Program-made: the position numbers and the translations under genes
The notes under the pieces: generated by a model
The model's input: only the letters and a program-made list of their open reading frames with translations
Told to the model about the DNA's origin: nothing
Database searches by the model: none
NCBI GenBank assembly: GCA_036231565.1
Contig: JAZAHA010000006.1
Coordinates: forward strand, 1 to 64,000
DNA length: 64,000 bases
Source: Maricaulis sp036231565
GTDB taxonomy: Bacteria > Pseudomonadota > Alphaproteobacteria > Caulobacterales > Maricaulaceae
Direction: 5' to 3'
In this document: in pieces, positions 18,765 through 27,660 of the stretch
Numbering within the stretch: position 1 is the first letter of the stretch
How the letters are laid out: every line of letters starts with the position of its first letter

Positions 18765-20027
18765 TCACCGCGCCGGCGGCACCTCGATCACCACCGCTTC
18801 GCCGCCACGATCCACCGTCAGCGCCCCGCCATCGGCCTCGCTGTACTCTGACATCAGCCAGAGCACGTCCTCGCAGCCATCGCCGCCCAGCGTACGCCCG
18901 TCGATGGCCGTCACACGGTCGCCCAGGCGCAAACCGGCTTCGTCCGCCGGCGAGCCCTCGAACAGCTGCACCACCTCGACACCCTCTTCGGCAAAGGCCA
19001 GTGCAAAGCCCGGCTCGATCCGTACCGGCGCCGGCGCGTCTCTCGGCGACAGGATGAAGGCCGCGCCGGGATAGTCCAGCGTCACGATGAACCGGTCCAT
19101 CATCCCCGCGCCCACCAGGCTGGGCGGGACCGCCCGCGTGGTGGCCCGCACCGTTCCCGGCGACATCTCGCCGATCCGGAAGTCCTCGAGCGAGAAGCGC
19201 ACCAGTTCGCGGTTTTCAGACCGTCCGCCCGCGCTTTCGCCGTCACTGCCCTGGCCGGTCATCACCGAGCCGCGCACGATATGCGCCCGCGCCCGACGGC
19301 TGTCCGCGACCTCCTGGAACAGCACCACCTCTTCCTCGCTGCCGGTGTCGAACAATGCCTTGTCCTCGATCCGCCCCAGCGCATAGTCCAGCACGGGCGC
19401 GTGCGGATAGCCGAAATCATGCAGCGGTGCTTCCAAGGCCGTTTCCAGCGGCGCCAGAGCCGCGGCGCTTTCAGCGATCTCCAGCCGGCCGGCCGCCGTA
19501 TCGATCCGCCAGGCACTGCCGGGCAGGATTTCCGACCCGATCACCCCGCCGCCGATCAGGCAGGCCCCGGTCGCCAGGCCGGAGAAATCATGGATCAGCA
19601 CCGGCACGCGGGTGAAGGTGACATCGCCCAGGGTCAGCCGGTCGATAATCGCGAAATCCATGGTGATCGGCGTGCCATTGGCATCGCGACCGGTATTCTG
19701 GCCGACAATTTCCAGCCCCAGCGCATCGGCGAGCTGGCGCGACAGCACGGTCGGCGAACCGGTGTCGAAGATGAATTCACGGGTCTCGCCGTTCACCGAC
19801 GCGTCGAGATAGAATTTCCGCAGCCGCGTCTGGACGGGCACGCTGGAAACCGGCGCCGCGCGCTCGATCCCCACAGGGGCCGACAGCAGGGCCTGCAGGT
19901 CATCCTGCCCGGCAGACGCCGGTGAAGTGGCTGGAAGAGTTACGGCCAGCACGACGGCGAGCACCGGTACGGCCAGTCGGACAAATGAAAATCGCCGGGT
20001 GAGGGGCGTCGGGCATGGTCTGGTCAA
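18765..20027 (-). CDS. Periplasmic retropepsin-like protease with two DTG sites and a PDZ domain
   Basis: This 420-residue protein has a signal peptide (RLAVPVLAVVLAVTLPATSPASAG, in two parts around residue 20-40). Two aspartic-protease motifs follow: FIFDTGSPTVLS with DTG at 88-90, and ALFDTGSEEEVV with DTG at 227-229. Each is followed by a hydrophobic-GG-type segment. A PDZ domain occupies about 340-415 (EGSPADEAGLRLGDRVTAID). Having two DTG lobes in one chain recalls pepsin-type bilobal enzymes, while most bacterial retropepsins have one lobe and dimerise. The substrate is unknown. It sits between hslV and hslU on the opposite strand. Confidence 0.85.
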   Translation of the reverse strand: MTRPCPTPLTRRFSFVRLAVPVLAVVLAVTLPATSPASAGQDDLQALLSAPVGIERAAPVSSVPVQTRLRKFYLDASVNGETREFIFDTGSPTVLSRQLADALGLEIVGQNTGRDANGTPITMDFAIIDRLTLGDVTFTRVPVLIHDFSGLATGACLIGGGVIGSEILPGSAWRIDTAAGRLEIAESAAALAPLETALEAPLHDFGYPHAPVLDYALGRIEDKALFDTGSEEEVVLFQEVADSRRARAHIVRGSVMTGQGSDGESAGGRSENRELVRFSLEDFRIGEMSPGTVRATTRAVPPSLVGAGMMDRFIVTLDYPGAAFILSPRDAPAPVRIEPGFALAFAEEGVEVVQLFEGSPADEAGLRLGDRVTAIDGRTLGGDGCEDVLWLMSEYSEADGGALTVDRGGEAVVIEVPPAR

Positions 20028-20451
20028 GGGTCATCTCCCCGTCAAGGAAACACCCGCATCGACCCATCCCCCGATGTGCCTGCCGGCACTCTAGCCGCGG
20101 TGAATTGCGGAGGCCACAGGCAATGCAGAAGCAGAACCACTCTTCCCCCGGCCCTGTGCCGGGGCTGCCATGGCTGACGGATGAGCACAGACGCCTTCGT
20201 ATGCCGGCCCCCGGAACGGGGTCCGGGGACAAGCGTGTTTGCTGCAGCGCTTGATGCGTCACACCCTTCCGGTGTCATCCCGGATGAACGCCCCGCGCAG
20301 GCGGGGCGCAAGTCCGGGACCCATAATCCCGGTGCCCATCCAGCTGTCGCGGGCAGCGGACCTGCTTCCGGCCAGCAATAGCGCGTATGGGTCCCGGTCC
20401 TCCGGCCTGCCTCCGCAGGCCATGCGACCGGGATGACAAGAGGAACGGGCC
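20028..20451. other. Repeat-rich intergenic region
   Basis: This 424-bp gap holds a family 1 element at 20274-20437. To its left (about 20135-20240) lie two more palindromes, CCCCGGCCCTGTGCCGGGG and CCCCGGAACGGGGTCCGGGG, probably from another short repeat. No gene is supported; small frames are translations of the repeats. The promoter of the aspartic protease gene must lie in its first 100 bp. Confidence 0.65.
20274..20437 (-). repeat. Inverted-repeat element, family 1, copy 3
   Basis: This 164-bp copy is the closest relative of copy 4: reverse-complemented, both share GGCCGGAAGCAGG, a CGCGACAGCTGG core, CACCGGGATTATGGG and the arm GCGCCCCGCCT. It begins GTCATCCCGG and ends CCGGGATGAC. It lies upstream of the VOC gene's stop codon. 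Confidence 0.85.
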
Positions 20452-20877
20452 TTACGCCGCGAAAATCTGGTCGTCGTTTCGGAAGGTCTTGAATTCGAGA
20501 GCATTTCCGGCCGGGTCGCGGACGAAAAAAGTACCCTGTTCGCCCGGCTGGCCCTCGAAGCGCACATAGGGCTCGATGACGAATTCGAAGCCGGCTTTGC
20601 GGAATTTTTCCGCCAGGTCTTCCCAGTCTGACCAGTCCAGCAGGAGACCGAAATGGCGGCAGGGCACCTGGTGGCCATCGACATCACCGGTGGGCGGCGG
20701 CGTGCATTCGTCCGGCGCATAATGGGCGACGATCTGGTGGCCATAGAGGTCGAAATCGACCCAGGTCTCGGCCGAACGGCCTTCCGGGCAACCCAGCAGA
20801 CCGCCATAAAACCGGCGTGCCTCGGCGATATCGTTGACGGGGAAAGCGAGGTGGAAACGGGGACGGCTCATGGGCAT
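20452..20877 (-). CDS. VOC (glyoxalase/bleomycin-resistance) family protein
   Basis: This 141-residue protein has two beta-alpha-beta-beta-beta modules typical of the VOC fold: RFHLAFPVNDIAEARRFYGG at the N-terminus and GTFFVRDPAGNALEFKTF near the C-terminus. The histidine in FHLAFP, a histidine near RHFGLLL and the glutamate in NALEFK are likely metal ligands. The reaction is unknown; dioxygenase, isomerase and resistance functions are all possible. Starts at 20877 or 20871 are both possible; AAGG lies before the first. Confidence 0.8.
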   Translation of the reverse strand: MPMSRPRFHLAFPVNDIAEARRFYGGLLGCPEGRSAETWVDFDLYGHQIVAHYAPDECTPPPTGDVDGHQVPCRHFGLLLDWSDWEDLAEKFRKAGFEFVIEPYVRFEGQPGEQGTFFVRDPAGNALEFKTFRNDDQIFAA

Positions 20878-20952
20878 TCTGCCTTTCGGGACTGGTTTCA
20901 GGCCATGGCCCTGATTACATCATGCTGACCAACAGGCAACGCAAAGCTCTCG

Positions 20953-22260
20953 ATGACTGATTTTTCTCCCCGCGAAATTGTCTCCGAACTCGACCGCCAC
21001 ATCGTCGGCCAGTCCGACGCGAAGACGGCCGTGGCCATCGCCCTGCGCAATCGCTGGCGGCGGCGGCAGCTGGACGAGACACTCGCCGAGGAAGTCACGC
21101 CGAAAAATATCCTGATGATCGGGCCGACCGGTGTCGGCAAGACCGAGATCTCCCGCCGCCTGGCCAGGCTGGCCGGGGCGCCCTTCATCAAGGTGGAAGC
21201 GACCAAGTTCACCGAGGTCGGCTATGTCGGCCGCGATGTCGACCAGATCGCGCGCGACCTGGTCGAGGTGGCGATTTCCCTGGTGCGCGAGAAGAAGCGC
21301 GAGGAAGTGAAGGCGCGGGCCCATACGGCTGCCGAGAACCGCGTGCTCGAGGCACTGGTCGGGCCGGGCGCGTCCGAGAGCACCAAGGACAGTTTCCGCA
21401 AGCGCCTGCGCGCCGGCGAGCTGGACGACAAGGATGTCGAGATCCAGCTGTCCGAAACCTCCTCGCCCATGCAGATGCTGGATATTCCGGGCATGCCCTC
21501 GGGCGGGGCCGGCGTGCTCAATCTGGGCGAACTCTTCGGCAAGGGCTTCCCGAAGAAGACCAAGACGGTTCGGATGAAGGTAAAGGATGCCTATGAGCCG
21601 CTGATCGAGGAAGAGGCCGACAATCTGCTCGATGACGCGCAGATCACCGCCGAGGCGATCAAGCTGGCCGAGAATGACGGCATCGTCTTCCTCGACGAGA
21701 TCGACAAGATCGCGGCACGCTCCGACGCCCGCGGCGGCGATGTCTCTCGGGAGGGCGTGCAGCGCGATCTTCTGCCCCTGATCGAGGGCACGACGGTGGC
21801 CACCAAGCACGGCGCCATCAAGACCGACCATATCCTGTTCATCGCCTCGGGCGCCTTCCACGTCGCCAAACCCTCGGACATGCTGCCCGAATTGCAGGGC
21901 CGCCTGCCGATCCGGGTCGAGCTGTCCGCGCTCACCGAAGCCGACTTCATCCGCATCCTCACCGAGCCGGAAGCCAATCTGATCAAGCAGTACACCGCGC
22001 TGATGGGCACGGAGGGCGTGACGCTGGACTTCACCGAAGATGCCGTGAAAGCGCTGGCCAAGCTGGCCGCCGACGTCAATTCCACCGTCGAGAATATCGG
22101 TGCACGGCGGCTGCAGACCGTCATGGAAAAACTGGTGGAGGAGGTCTCCTTCACCGCCTCAGACCGCTCCGGCGAGACGATCACGATCGACGAGGCCTAT
22201 GTTGCCAAACATGTCGGCGAACTCGCCAAGAATGCGGATTTGTCTAAGTTTATTCTCTAG
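20953..22260 (+). CDS. hslU: HslU ATPase subunit
   Basis: HslU is the AAA+ unfoldase that feeds substrates into HslV. The 435-residue protein has SPREIVSELDRHIVGQ at the start, Walker A GPTGVGKT, the GYVGRD pore motif, Walker B GIVFLDEIDKIA, an insertion (I) domain, and a C-terminal end NADLSKFIL, which inserts into HslV pockets. The last 11 bases overlap the converging smr-domain gene. Separation from hslV by about 2.5 kb and two opposite-strand genes is unusual, since the pair is normally adjacent. Confidence 0.97.
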   Translation: MTDFSPREIVSELDRHIVGQSDAKTAVAIALRNRWRRRQLDETLAEEVTPKNILMIGPTGVGKTEISRRLARLAGAPFIKVEATKFTEVGYVGRDVDQIARDLVEVAISLVREKKREEVKARAHTAAENRVLEALVGPGASESTKDSFRKRLRAGELDDKDVEIQLSETSSPMQMLDIPGMPSGGAGVLNLGELFGKGFPKKTKTVRMKVKDAYEPLIEEEADNLLDDAQITAEAIKLAENDGIVFLDEIDKIAARSDARGGDVSREGVQRDLLPLIEGTTVATKHGAIKTDHILFIASGAFHVAKPSDMLPELQGRLPIRVELSALTEADFIRILTEPEANLIKQYTALMGTEGVTLDFTEDAVKALAKLAADVNSTVENIGARRLQTVMEKLVEEVSFTASDRSGETITIDEAYVAKHVGELAKNADLSKFIL

Positions 22261-22852
22261 GCTTGACCCGCAGCGTCACATAGAAGGCGCCGCCGCCGCC
22301 ATGGCGGATATGGGCCGGCGCTATTCCTGACACCTGCTGACGAAATTCCGGACTGCCCAGCCATTCCGGCAGTTTGCGGCGCAGAACGCCGGGCTCCTCG
22401 ACATAATCCCACGGTTCGGCATCGCGCTCGCGGGTCTTCAACCCCTTGCCGGTGATGACCAGCACGGTGCGATATCCCCCCCTGTGGGCCATCGTGATAA
22501 AATGGCGCAGCGAGGAGAGCGCCTGGTCCTGGGTGAGGCCGTGCAGGTCGAGGCGGGCATCGATCTCCACCCGTCCCCGGCGCACGCGTTTTTCCGTCGA
22601 GCGGTCATGCGGTACCGGCGGGTGATGGGTCGCCGGATCGCGATAGGCATGACGCTGCGGCAGCGGTTTTTCCGGCTTTCGGGCAGACATGTCACCGGAT
22701 GGGGCATCAATGTCACGCGAAGGGGGGACCAATGGGGGCTCTTCGTCACGCTCAAGTGACAGCTTTTTCGCATCATCGAGCGGCGTGACCGAGCGCGCCA
22801 CTTTCCGCCAGAGCGCGCGCTCCTCGGGCCGGATTGTCCGCTTGCCCTTCAT
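22250..22852 (-). CDS. Smr domain protein
   Basis: This 200-residue protein has a basic, disordered N-terminal half and a C-terminal Smr domain with LDLHGLTQDQA, VLVITGKG and HGGGGAFYVTLR. Smr domains have nicking or RNA-cleaving activity in MutS2 and in stalled-ribosome rescue factors. Its specific substrate is unknown. It is last in the minus-strand group timA-mltA-smr, six bases after mltA, and overlaps the 3' end of hslU by 11 bases. Confidence 0.88.
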   Translation of the reverse strand: MKGKRTIRPEERALWRKVARSVTPLDDAKKLSLERDEEPPLVPPSRDIDAPSGDMSARKPEKPLPQRHAYRDPATHHPPVPHDRSTEKRVRRGRVEIDARLDLHGLTQDQALSSLRHFITMAHRGGYRTVLVITGKGLKTRERDAEPWDYVEEPGVLRRKLPEWLGSPEFRQQVSGIAPAHIRHGGGGAFYVTLRVKPRE

Positions 22853-22858
22853 CCGCGA

Positions 22859-24112
22859 TCACGCAGGTTCACGGTCAGCGAACAGGCGCGCAACCACCGT
22901 GTGCGGCAACAGCATCACCCATTCCGCCTGCGCCCGGGTCGAGCCGGCCCTGCGCTCTGCCGCCTCGCCCCAGCCCCAGAAAAAATCCACCCGCAGCGGA
23001 CCCGTGATCGCCCCGCCGGTATCCTGGGTCACGACCAGGCCGGACCAGCGACCCAGCTCGGGCAGGTCGGCACTCAGCCAGACCGGCACGCCATAGGCAT
23101 GCTGGGAGGGATCCACCGCGATCGAGGCCATCGGCGTCAGCGGCACGCCGGCCGAACCGGACGGACCGATCGAAGGATCGTCCAGCATCCGGGTCTGGAA
23201 GAAAACATAGCGCGGATTGACCGCGAAAAGCTCTGCCGTGGCCTGCGGACCGTTTTCCTCCAGCCAGGCCTCGATCCCCGCCTTGGACGCCGCATGGGCC
23301 TCCAGCTCGCCCCGCTCGATCAATTCGCGGCCGATCGACCGGTAGGGCAGACCATTGTGGGCGGCAAAGGCGGCGCGCTCCTGATGACCGTCGGGCCAGA
23401 CCAGGCGTCCGGACCCCTGGATCTGCAGGAAGAAGACATCCGCCGGCCGGCCCCAGGCAAAAATCTCGCCGGCGTTCAGGCGCTCGATCTCGCCGCGATC
23501 CTTGTAGAGCACAAGCTCGCCACCACGCACCTCGCCGACAATGCGGCGCCCGGCCAGGGCCGGATCGAACCGGCCCAGATCGACCGTCACCAGATCGTCC
23601 GGACGGCGGCGCAGGGGCTGGGTGAAACCGTCTCCGGGTTCCGGACGGACATGGACGAAAGGCTCGTAATAGCCTGTCATCATACCGGTTTGCTCTTCGG
23701 TGCCACTCTCCGGCTCGACCGCGACGACACGGACGGGCGTGAACACGGCCTCGAACACCGGCTGCAGCTGCGCCGTGCCTGCTTCCACCGCATCGAGCTG
23801 GGTACAGGCCTCGCGCCAGTCGGCGACCGTTCCGGCCCAGGCGGCCCGTTCGCTCAGCGGCACAGCTCCGTCGCGCACCCGCAGGCGTTCGCAGCTGCGC
23901 AGGAAGGCCGATTGCGCGTCGGCAAGATCGGCCTCTGCCCAGCCCGACAGCGCATCCCAGCTGGCAGGCAGGAATTCGAGCGTATCGGGCAGGGGCGCCG
24001 GCGGCTCTTCCGGCTGTGGCACCGGTTCTGGCTCGGGCTGGCACGCAATCAGCAGCAGACAACCGGCCGCGACCGTCCAGGGTGCGCGCCGGCCCTCAAG
24101 CCGAGGCGACAC
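22859..24112 (-). CDS. mltA: Membrane-bound lytic murein transglycosylase A
   Basis: MltA cuts the glycan strands of peptidoglycan with formation of 1,6-anhydro-muramic acid ends. The 417-residue protein has a lipoprotein signal (TVAAGCLLLIAC, cysteine near residue 24), a Pro/Glu-rich linker, MTGYYEP near residue 145, and FFLQIQGSGRL. The C-terminal 3D domain contains VTQDTGGAITGPLRVDFFWG with the catalytic aspartate. It overlaps timA by 17 bases. Preservation of all motifs supports activity. Confidence 0.95.
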   Translation of the reverse strand: MSPRLEGRRAPWTVAAGCLLLIACQPEPEPVPQPEEPPAPLPDTLEFLPASWDALSGWAEADLADAQSAFLRSCERLRVRDGAVPLSERAAWAGTVADWREACTQLDAVEAGTAQLQPVFEAVFTPVRVVAVEPESGTEEQTGMMTGYYEPFVHVRPEPGDGFTQPLRRRPDDLVTVDLGRFDPALAGRRIVGEVRGGELVLYKDRGEIERLNAGEIFAWGRPADVFFLQIQGSGRLVWPDGHQERAAFAAHNGLPYRSIGRELIERGELEAHAASKAGIEAWLEENGPQATAELFAVNPRYVFFQTRMLDDPSIGPSGSAGVPLTPMASIAVDPSQHAYGVPVWLSADLPELGRWSGLVVTQDTGGAITGPLRVDFFWGWGEAAERRAGSTRAQAEWVMLLPHTVVARLFADREPA

Positions 24113-24728
24113 GGGTCAGCACCCAGTTCGGATTGCTGTCGTCCGTGCGGCGCTGGAAGACCCAGTCCTCGTGCACCGTCGAGAGGCGGTTGAAATCGCC
24201 CGCGACCGACTTGCCATCGGCATCCAGGGTCTCGGTCGCGATCTCGGCATCGAAATGCACCTTGATCGTTGCAACATGATCGGCGTGTTGTGCGTCGGTG
24301 ATCTCGGCCGAGCGGATCCGTTCGATCTCGGTACGAACCGTTTCTCCCTTCGTCTCGCGCTTGGCAATGGCGGCTTCGTAGCGATCGTAGACGGACGGTG
24401 CGAGCAACGGTTTGAGGGTTTCGCGATCGCCCCGGGCAAAGGCCTCGACGATCATTTCATAAGCCGCCTTGGCACCCTCGAGGAAATGCACGGGATCGAA
24501 ACCCGTATCGGCCTGGGCAATGGCTTCCAGTCCGGCCGCAGCCGGGCCTTCAAAGGCCGGGCGCAGGTGCGGTGCTGCATCCGAAGACAGGTTTTTCTTC
24601 TGTTCGACATCCTGCGGCGCGGGCGCCTCCATATGGCCCTCGCGCCGTCCGAGCACGGAATACAGGCGGATGGCGAAGAAAACGGCGATGGCACCGAAGA
24701 TAAGGGTCGAGAGGAGTTCGATCATCAA
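24096..24728 (-). CDS. timA: Tim44-like membrane protein TimA
   Basis: This 210-residue protein has one N-terminal membrane helix (LLSTLIFGAIAVFFAIRLYSVLG) and a C-terminal Tim44 domain from about residue 75 (GFDPVHFLEGAKAAYEMIV ... WVFQRRTDDSNPNWVLTR). Alphaproteobacterial TimA is related to the mitochondrial import component Tim44 and likely works at the inner membrane in protein export or assembly. It is divergent from secB, also an export factor, with a 199-bp gap. The ATG pair at 24728/24725 gives equivalent starts. Confidence 0.88.
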   Translation of the reverse strand: MMIELLSTLIFGAIAVFFAIRLYSVLGRREGHMEAPAPQDVEQKKNLSSDAAPHLRPAFEGPAAAGLEAIAQADTGFDPVHFLEGAKAAYEMIVEAFARGDRETLKPLLAPSVYDRYEAAIAKRETKGETVRTEIERIRSAEITDAQHADHVATIKVHFDAEIATETLDADGKSVAGDFNRLSTVHEDWVFQRRTDDSNPNWVLTRVASA

Positions 24729-24927
24729 GGTCCGCCAGACAGGGCAAGCAACAGGTCCAGTCTCTAGATATAGGCCGGAATGATGGTCGCGTCAGCCTCT
24801 GCGCTGTGGAGCTGCCAGCTTGCCGCAGGCAGGCCCGCATGTTAACGGGCCCGCCTTGTTTCAGTGCGGCCCTGTTGAAGGGTCCGACATCCACCTTGCC
24901 CGAACCGGGGCTCATCCGGGGACTTAC

Positions 24928-25461
24928 ATGACCGACGCACCGTCCACGCCGACCGATAACCAGACGCCCGCCCAGCCGCAGCTTCGCGTGCTGGCGCAGT
25001 ATGTGAAGGATCTCTCCTTCGAAAATCCCGGCGCGCCGGACACGCTGCGTCCCGGCCAGCCGGCGCCCGGTATCGACCTGTCGATCGACGTTCGCGCGCG
25101 CAGTGCCGGCGATGACACGTTTGAAGTTCTCCTGGTGATCAATGCTCGCGCCAGCCGCAAGACCGAAGCGGGCGAAGACAGCGTCGTCTTCATCGCCGAG
25201 CTGTCCTATGGCGGGCTGTTCCAGCTTGCGAATATCCCGGACACCGAGCGCGAGCCCTTCCTGCTGATCGAATGCCCGCGCATGATCTTCCCCTATGCGC
25301 GCCGCATCCTCGCCGACACCACGCGCGACGGTAATTTCCCGCCGCTGATGCTGGATCCGGTGGATTTCGCCAGCCTCTACCGCCAGCAGCTGGCCAAGCG
25401 TGCCGCCGCCGTTCCGGGTGCCGATACGAACGGCAATGGCGATCCGGCCGCGTCGAACTGA
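24928..25461 (+). CDS. secB: Protein-export chaperone SecB
   Basis: SecB keeps precursor proteins unfolded and hands them to SecA. The 177-residue protein has the SecB core from LRVLAQYVKDLSFENPGAP through VVFIAELSYGGLFQL and LIECPRMIFPYARRI to FPPLMLDPVDFASLYRQQ. A Pro/Thr-rich N-terminus and an Ala/Gly/Asn-rich tail are extra compared with E. coli. The ATG at 24928 is preferred; upstream methionines add unrelated sequence. It is transcribed towards the dnaQ gene, which converges on it with a 12-bp gap. Confidence 0.95.
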   Translation: MTDAPSTPTDNQTPAQPQLRVLAQYVKDLSFENPGAPDTLRPGQPAPGIDLSIDVRARSAGDDTFEVLLVINARASRKTEAGEDSVVFIAELSYGGLFQLANIPDTEREPFLLIECPRMIFPYARRILADTTRDGNFPPLMLDPVDFASLYRQQLAKRAAAVPGADTNGNGDPAASN

Positions 25462-25473
25462 CGCAAGAAGCCG

Positions 25474-26166
25474 CTAGACGTTCGACAGACGTTTCCAGAG
25501 CGCGTCGTCGCCCAGCTCGTCGATAAAGGCGGCATGGGCGGCGCGCTCTGCGTCGGACACGCGCGAGACCAGCGGCTGCGGCCGCGGCGATCGCGCGGGA
25601 AACACGACCTTGCCGCCTTCCGAGGCGTGCCGGCCGGACAGGTCGAGCGCCCGGGTGCGTCCGCCCGTCAGTTCCAGATACACCTCGGCCAGCAGCAGGG
25701 CGTCGATCAGAGCGCCGTGCTTGTCACGCGTGTCGAGCGAGATATCGAACCGCTTGCAGAGCGCATCCAGCGAGACATAGGAGCCGGGAAATTTCGCGCG
25801 GGCGATCCGGGCCGTGTCCTTGAACCGGTCTTCCGGATAGATGGGGTGGCCGAGCCGCGCGAGCTCCATATTGATGAAACCGCGGTCGAAAGGCGCATTG
25901 TGTGCGACCAGGACGGCATCGCCGACAAAGGCCAGGAAGTCCTCGGCGATCTCCTCGAACAGCGGTTTGTCGGCGAGGAATTCCGCGGTCAGGCCGGTAA
26001 TCTCGATCACTTCCTTGGGGATGGAGCGCTGCGGATTGACATAGGCGTGAAAGGTCTTTCCGGTCGGGATACAGTCGATCACCTCGACGCAGCCCAGCTC
26101 GGTCACCCGGTCGCCGGTATTGGGATCGAGACCCGTGGTTTCCGTATCGAAGACGATTTCCCGCAT
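25474..26166 (-). CDS. dnaQ: DNA polymerase III epsilon subunit
   Basis: DnaQ is the 3'-5' proofreading exonuclease of the replicase. The 230-residue protein has Exo I IVFDTETTGLDP, Exo II HNAPFDRGFINMEL, and Exo III KHGALIDALLLAEVYLEL with the catalytic histidine and aspartate. The C-terminal part (about 170-230) is the region that binds the alpha subunit. The ATG at 26166 matches the family start; the frame upstream overlaps the spacer only. It is the last gene of the operon ppsR-maf-aroE-coaE-dnaQ, 52 bases after coaE. Confidence 0.95.
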   Translation of the reverse strand: MREIVFDTETTGLDPNTGDRVTELGCVEVIDCIPTGKTFHAYVNPQRSIPKEVIEITGLTAEFLADKPLFEEIAEDFLAFVGDAVLVAHNAPFDRGFINMELARLGHPIYPEDRFKDTARIARAKFPGSYVSLDALCKRFDISLDTRDKHGALIDALLLAEVYLELTGGRTRALDLSGRHASEGGKVVFPARSPRPQPLVSRVSDAERAAHAAFIDELGDDALWKRLSNV

Positions 26167-26218
26167 GGCCGCCCCTGGACCTCTCTGGCTGTCGGCCGCT
26201 TGCCCGCCGGCCGGAATA

Positions 26219-26812
26219 CTAGCTGGTGCGCAGGGCGGCAATGATCTTGCCAACCTGCTGACGCGCATCGTCTAAACCGCCCGATGTTTCAACGATATAA
26301 TCCGCTTTTTCAAGCTTCACCGAATCAGGTGTCTGTCGCGCGATTATGGCTGCCAGCTTGTCTTCCGTCATGCCAGGCCGCTGCAGCACGCGTTCCCGGC
26401 GAACATGATGCGGCGCATGCACGGCGATCACCGCATCGACATGTTCATGACCGCCGGTCTCGAACAGCAACGGCACGTCGAGAACGACGATGTCGGCGCC
26501 ATCATTTCGCGCAGCGTCAAGGAAATGCTGCCGGGCTTTGGCAACAAGCGGGTGCACAATGGCTTCCAGCCGCGCAAACCCGTCCGGATCGTCATTCAGC
26601 TGTCTGGAAAGCCGTGCCCGGTCGATCGAGCCGTCTTCGGCCAGCGATCCGGGAAAGGCAGCTTCAACCGGCCCGACAGCCGCTCCGCCGCTGTCATACA
26701 ACGCATGCACACAGGCATCGGAGTCGAAGACCGGGATACCAGCCTCGCGGAACAGCCTGGCTGTCGCCGACTTTCCCATTCCGATAGAGCCTGTCAGGCC
26801 GATGATTTTCAC
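26219..26812 (-). CDS. coaE: Dephospho-CoA kinase
   Basis: CoaE phosphorylates dephospho-CoA in the last step of coenzyme A synthesis. The 197-residue protein has a P-loop GLTGSIGMGKS at residues 5-15, the nucleotide- and CoA-binding region FDSDACVHALY, VVLDVPLLFETG, and a lid with RRERVLQRPGM. It overlaps aroE by four bases (ATGA), consistent with translational coupling. Complete family length. Confidence 0.95.
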   Translation of the reverse strand: MKIIGLTGSIGMGKSATARLFREAGIPVFDSDACVHALYDSGGAAVGPVEAAFPGSLAEDGSIDRARLSRQLNDDPDGFARLEAIVHPLVAKARQHFLDAARNDGADIVVLDVPLLFETGGHEHVDAVIAVHAPHHVRRERVLQRPGMTEDKLAAIIARQTPDSVKLEKADYIVETSGGLDDARQQVGKIIAALRTS

Positions 26813-27660
26813 GTGCGGGCTCCCAGCACTTCAAGCAGTATCGGACGAACCGGCGGATCGGCCGGCGCTTCCTGGCCGAAGAAAGCCCGGAAGCTGGGCC
26901 GGGCCTGGCCGATCAGCATGTCCAGCCCGTCGATGGTTTTCAGCCCGGCCTGTCTCGCCCCGGCGAGGAAACCCGTGTCCAGCGGCGTATAGACGCTGTC
27001 GAACACGATCGCACCGGGCCGCGCTTTCTCCCAGTCCATGGCAAGATCGTTCTCACCTTTCAGGCCAAGCGCCGTGGCATTGACCACAATATCGGCCTGG
27101 GCGAGCGCCGCGTCGCGATCGTTCCACGCGACAATCGCGGCATCGGGGGCAAGTTCAGCCGCCAGGGCCCGGGCCCGGTCGGCGGTCCGGTTGGTGACGA
27201 TGAGATGTTTGACACCTGATGTCACCAGCGCATGAACCAGCGCCCGCGCTGCGCCGCCCGCGCCAAGGACAAGAGCGGCTGAACCGGCATAGTCGGGCTT
27301 TGCGGGCGCGAGCGCCGCAAGGAAGCCTGCCGCATCGCTGTTGTCCGCGAGAATTCCGTCTTCGCAAAATGTCAGGAGATTGGCGGCACCGATGGCCCGT
27401 GCGGCCGGGGTCGTTCTGTCGGCCAGGGCAAGGGCCGCTTCCTTGTGTGGCAAGGTAACATTGAGCCCGCTGGCCTGGGTGCGGGCCAGCCCGCGCACAA
27501 AGGCCTCGAAACCCGACGGCGGCACGGCAAATGGCAGATAGGCCGCATCCAGCCCCAACGTGCGGATCCAGTGTCCCATCAGCCGGGGCGACAGCGAATG
27601 CGAGACCGGATCGCCCGCCACACCGGCAAAGACGGCCCGCCCTGTCAGCCCGTCCGTCAT
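26809..27660 (-). CDS. aroE: Shikimate dehydrogenase
   Basis: AroE reduces 3-dehydroshikimate with NADPH in aromatic amino-acid synthesis. The 283-residue protein has the shikimate site GDPVSHSLSPRLMGHW, GLNVTLPHKEAAL with the catalytic lysine, DNSDAAGFL, the Rossmann motif VLGAGGAARALVHAL and VTNRT. The ATG at 27660 overlaps the maf stop codon by four bases; the frame open beyond it is antisense noise inside maf. All main catalytic residues are visible. Confidence 0.95.
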   Translation of the reverse strand: MTDGLTGRAVFAGVAGDPVSHSLSPRLMGHWIRTLGLDAAYLPFAVPPSGFEAFVRGLARTQASGLNVTLPHKEAALALADRTTPAARAIGAANLLTFCEDGILADNSDAAGFLAALAPAKPDYAGSAALVLGAGGAARALVHALVTSGVKHLIVTNRTADRARALAAELAPDAAIVAWNDRDAALAQADIVVNATALGLKGENDLAMDWEKARPGAIVFDSVYTPLDTGFLAGARQAGLKTIDGLDMLIGQARPSFRAFFGQEAPADPPVRPILLEVLGART

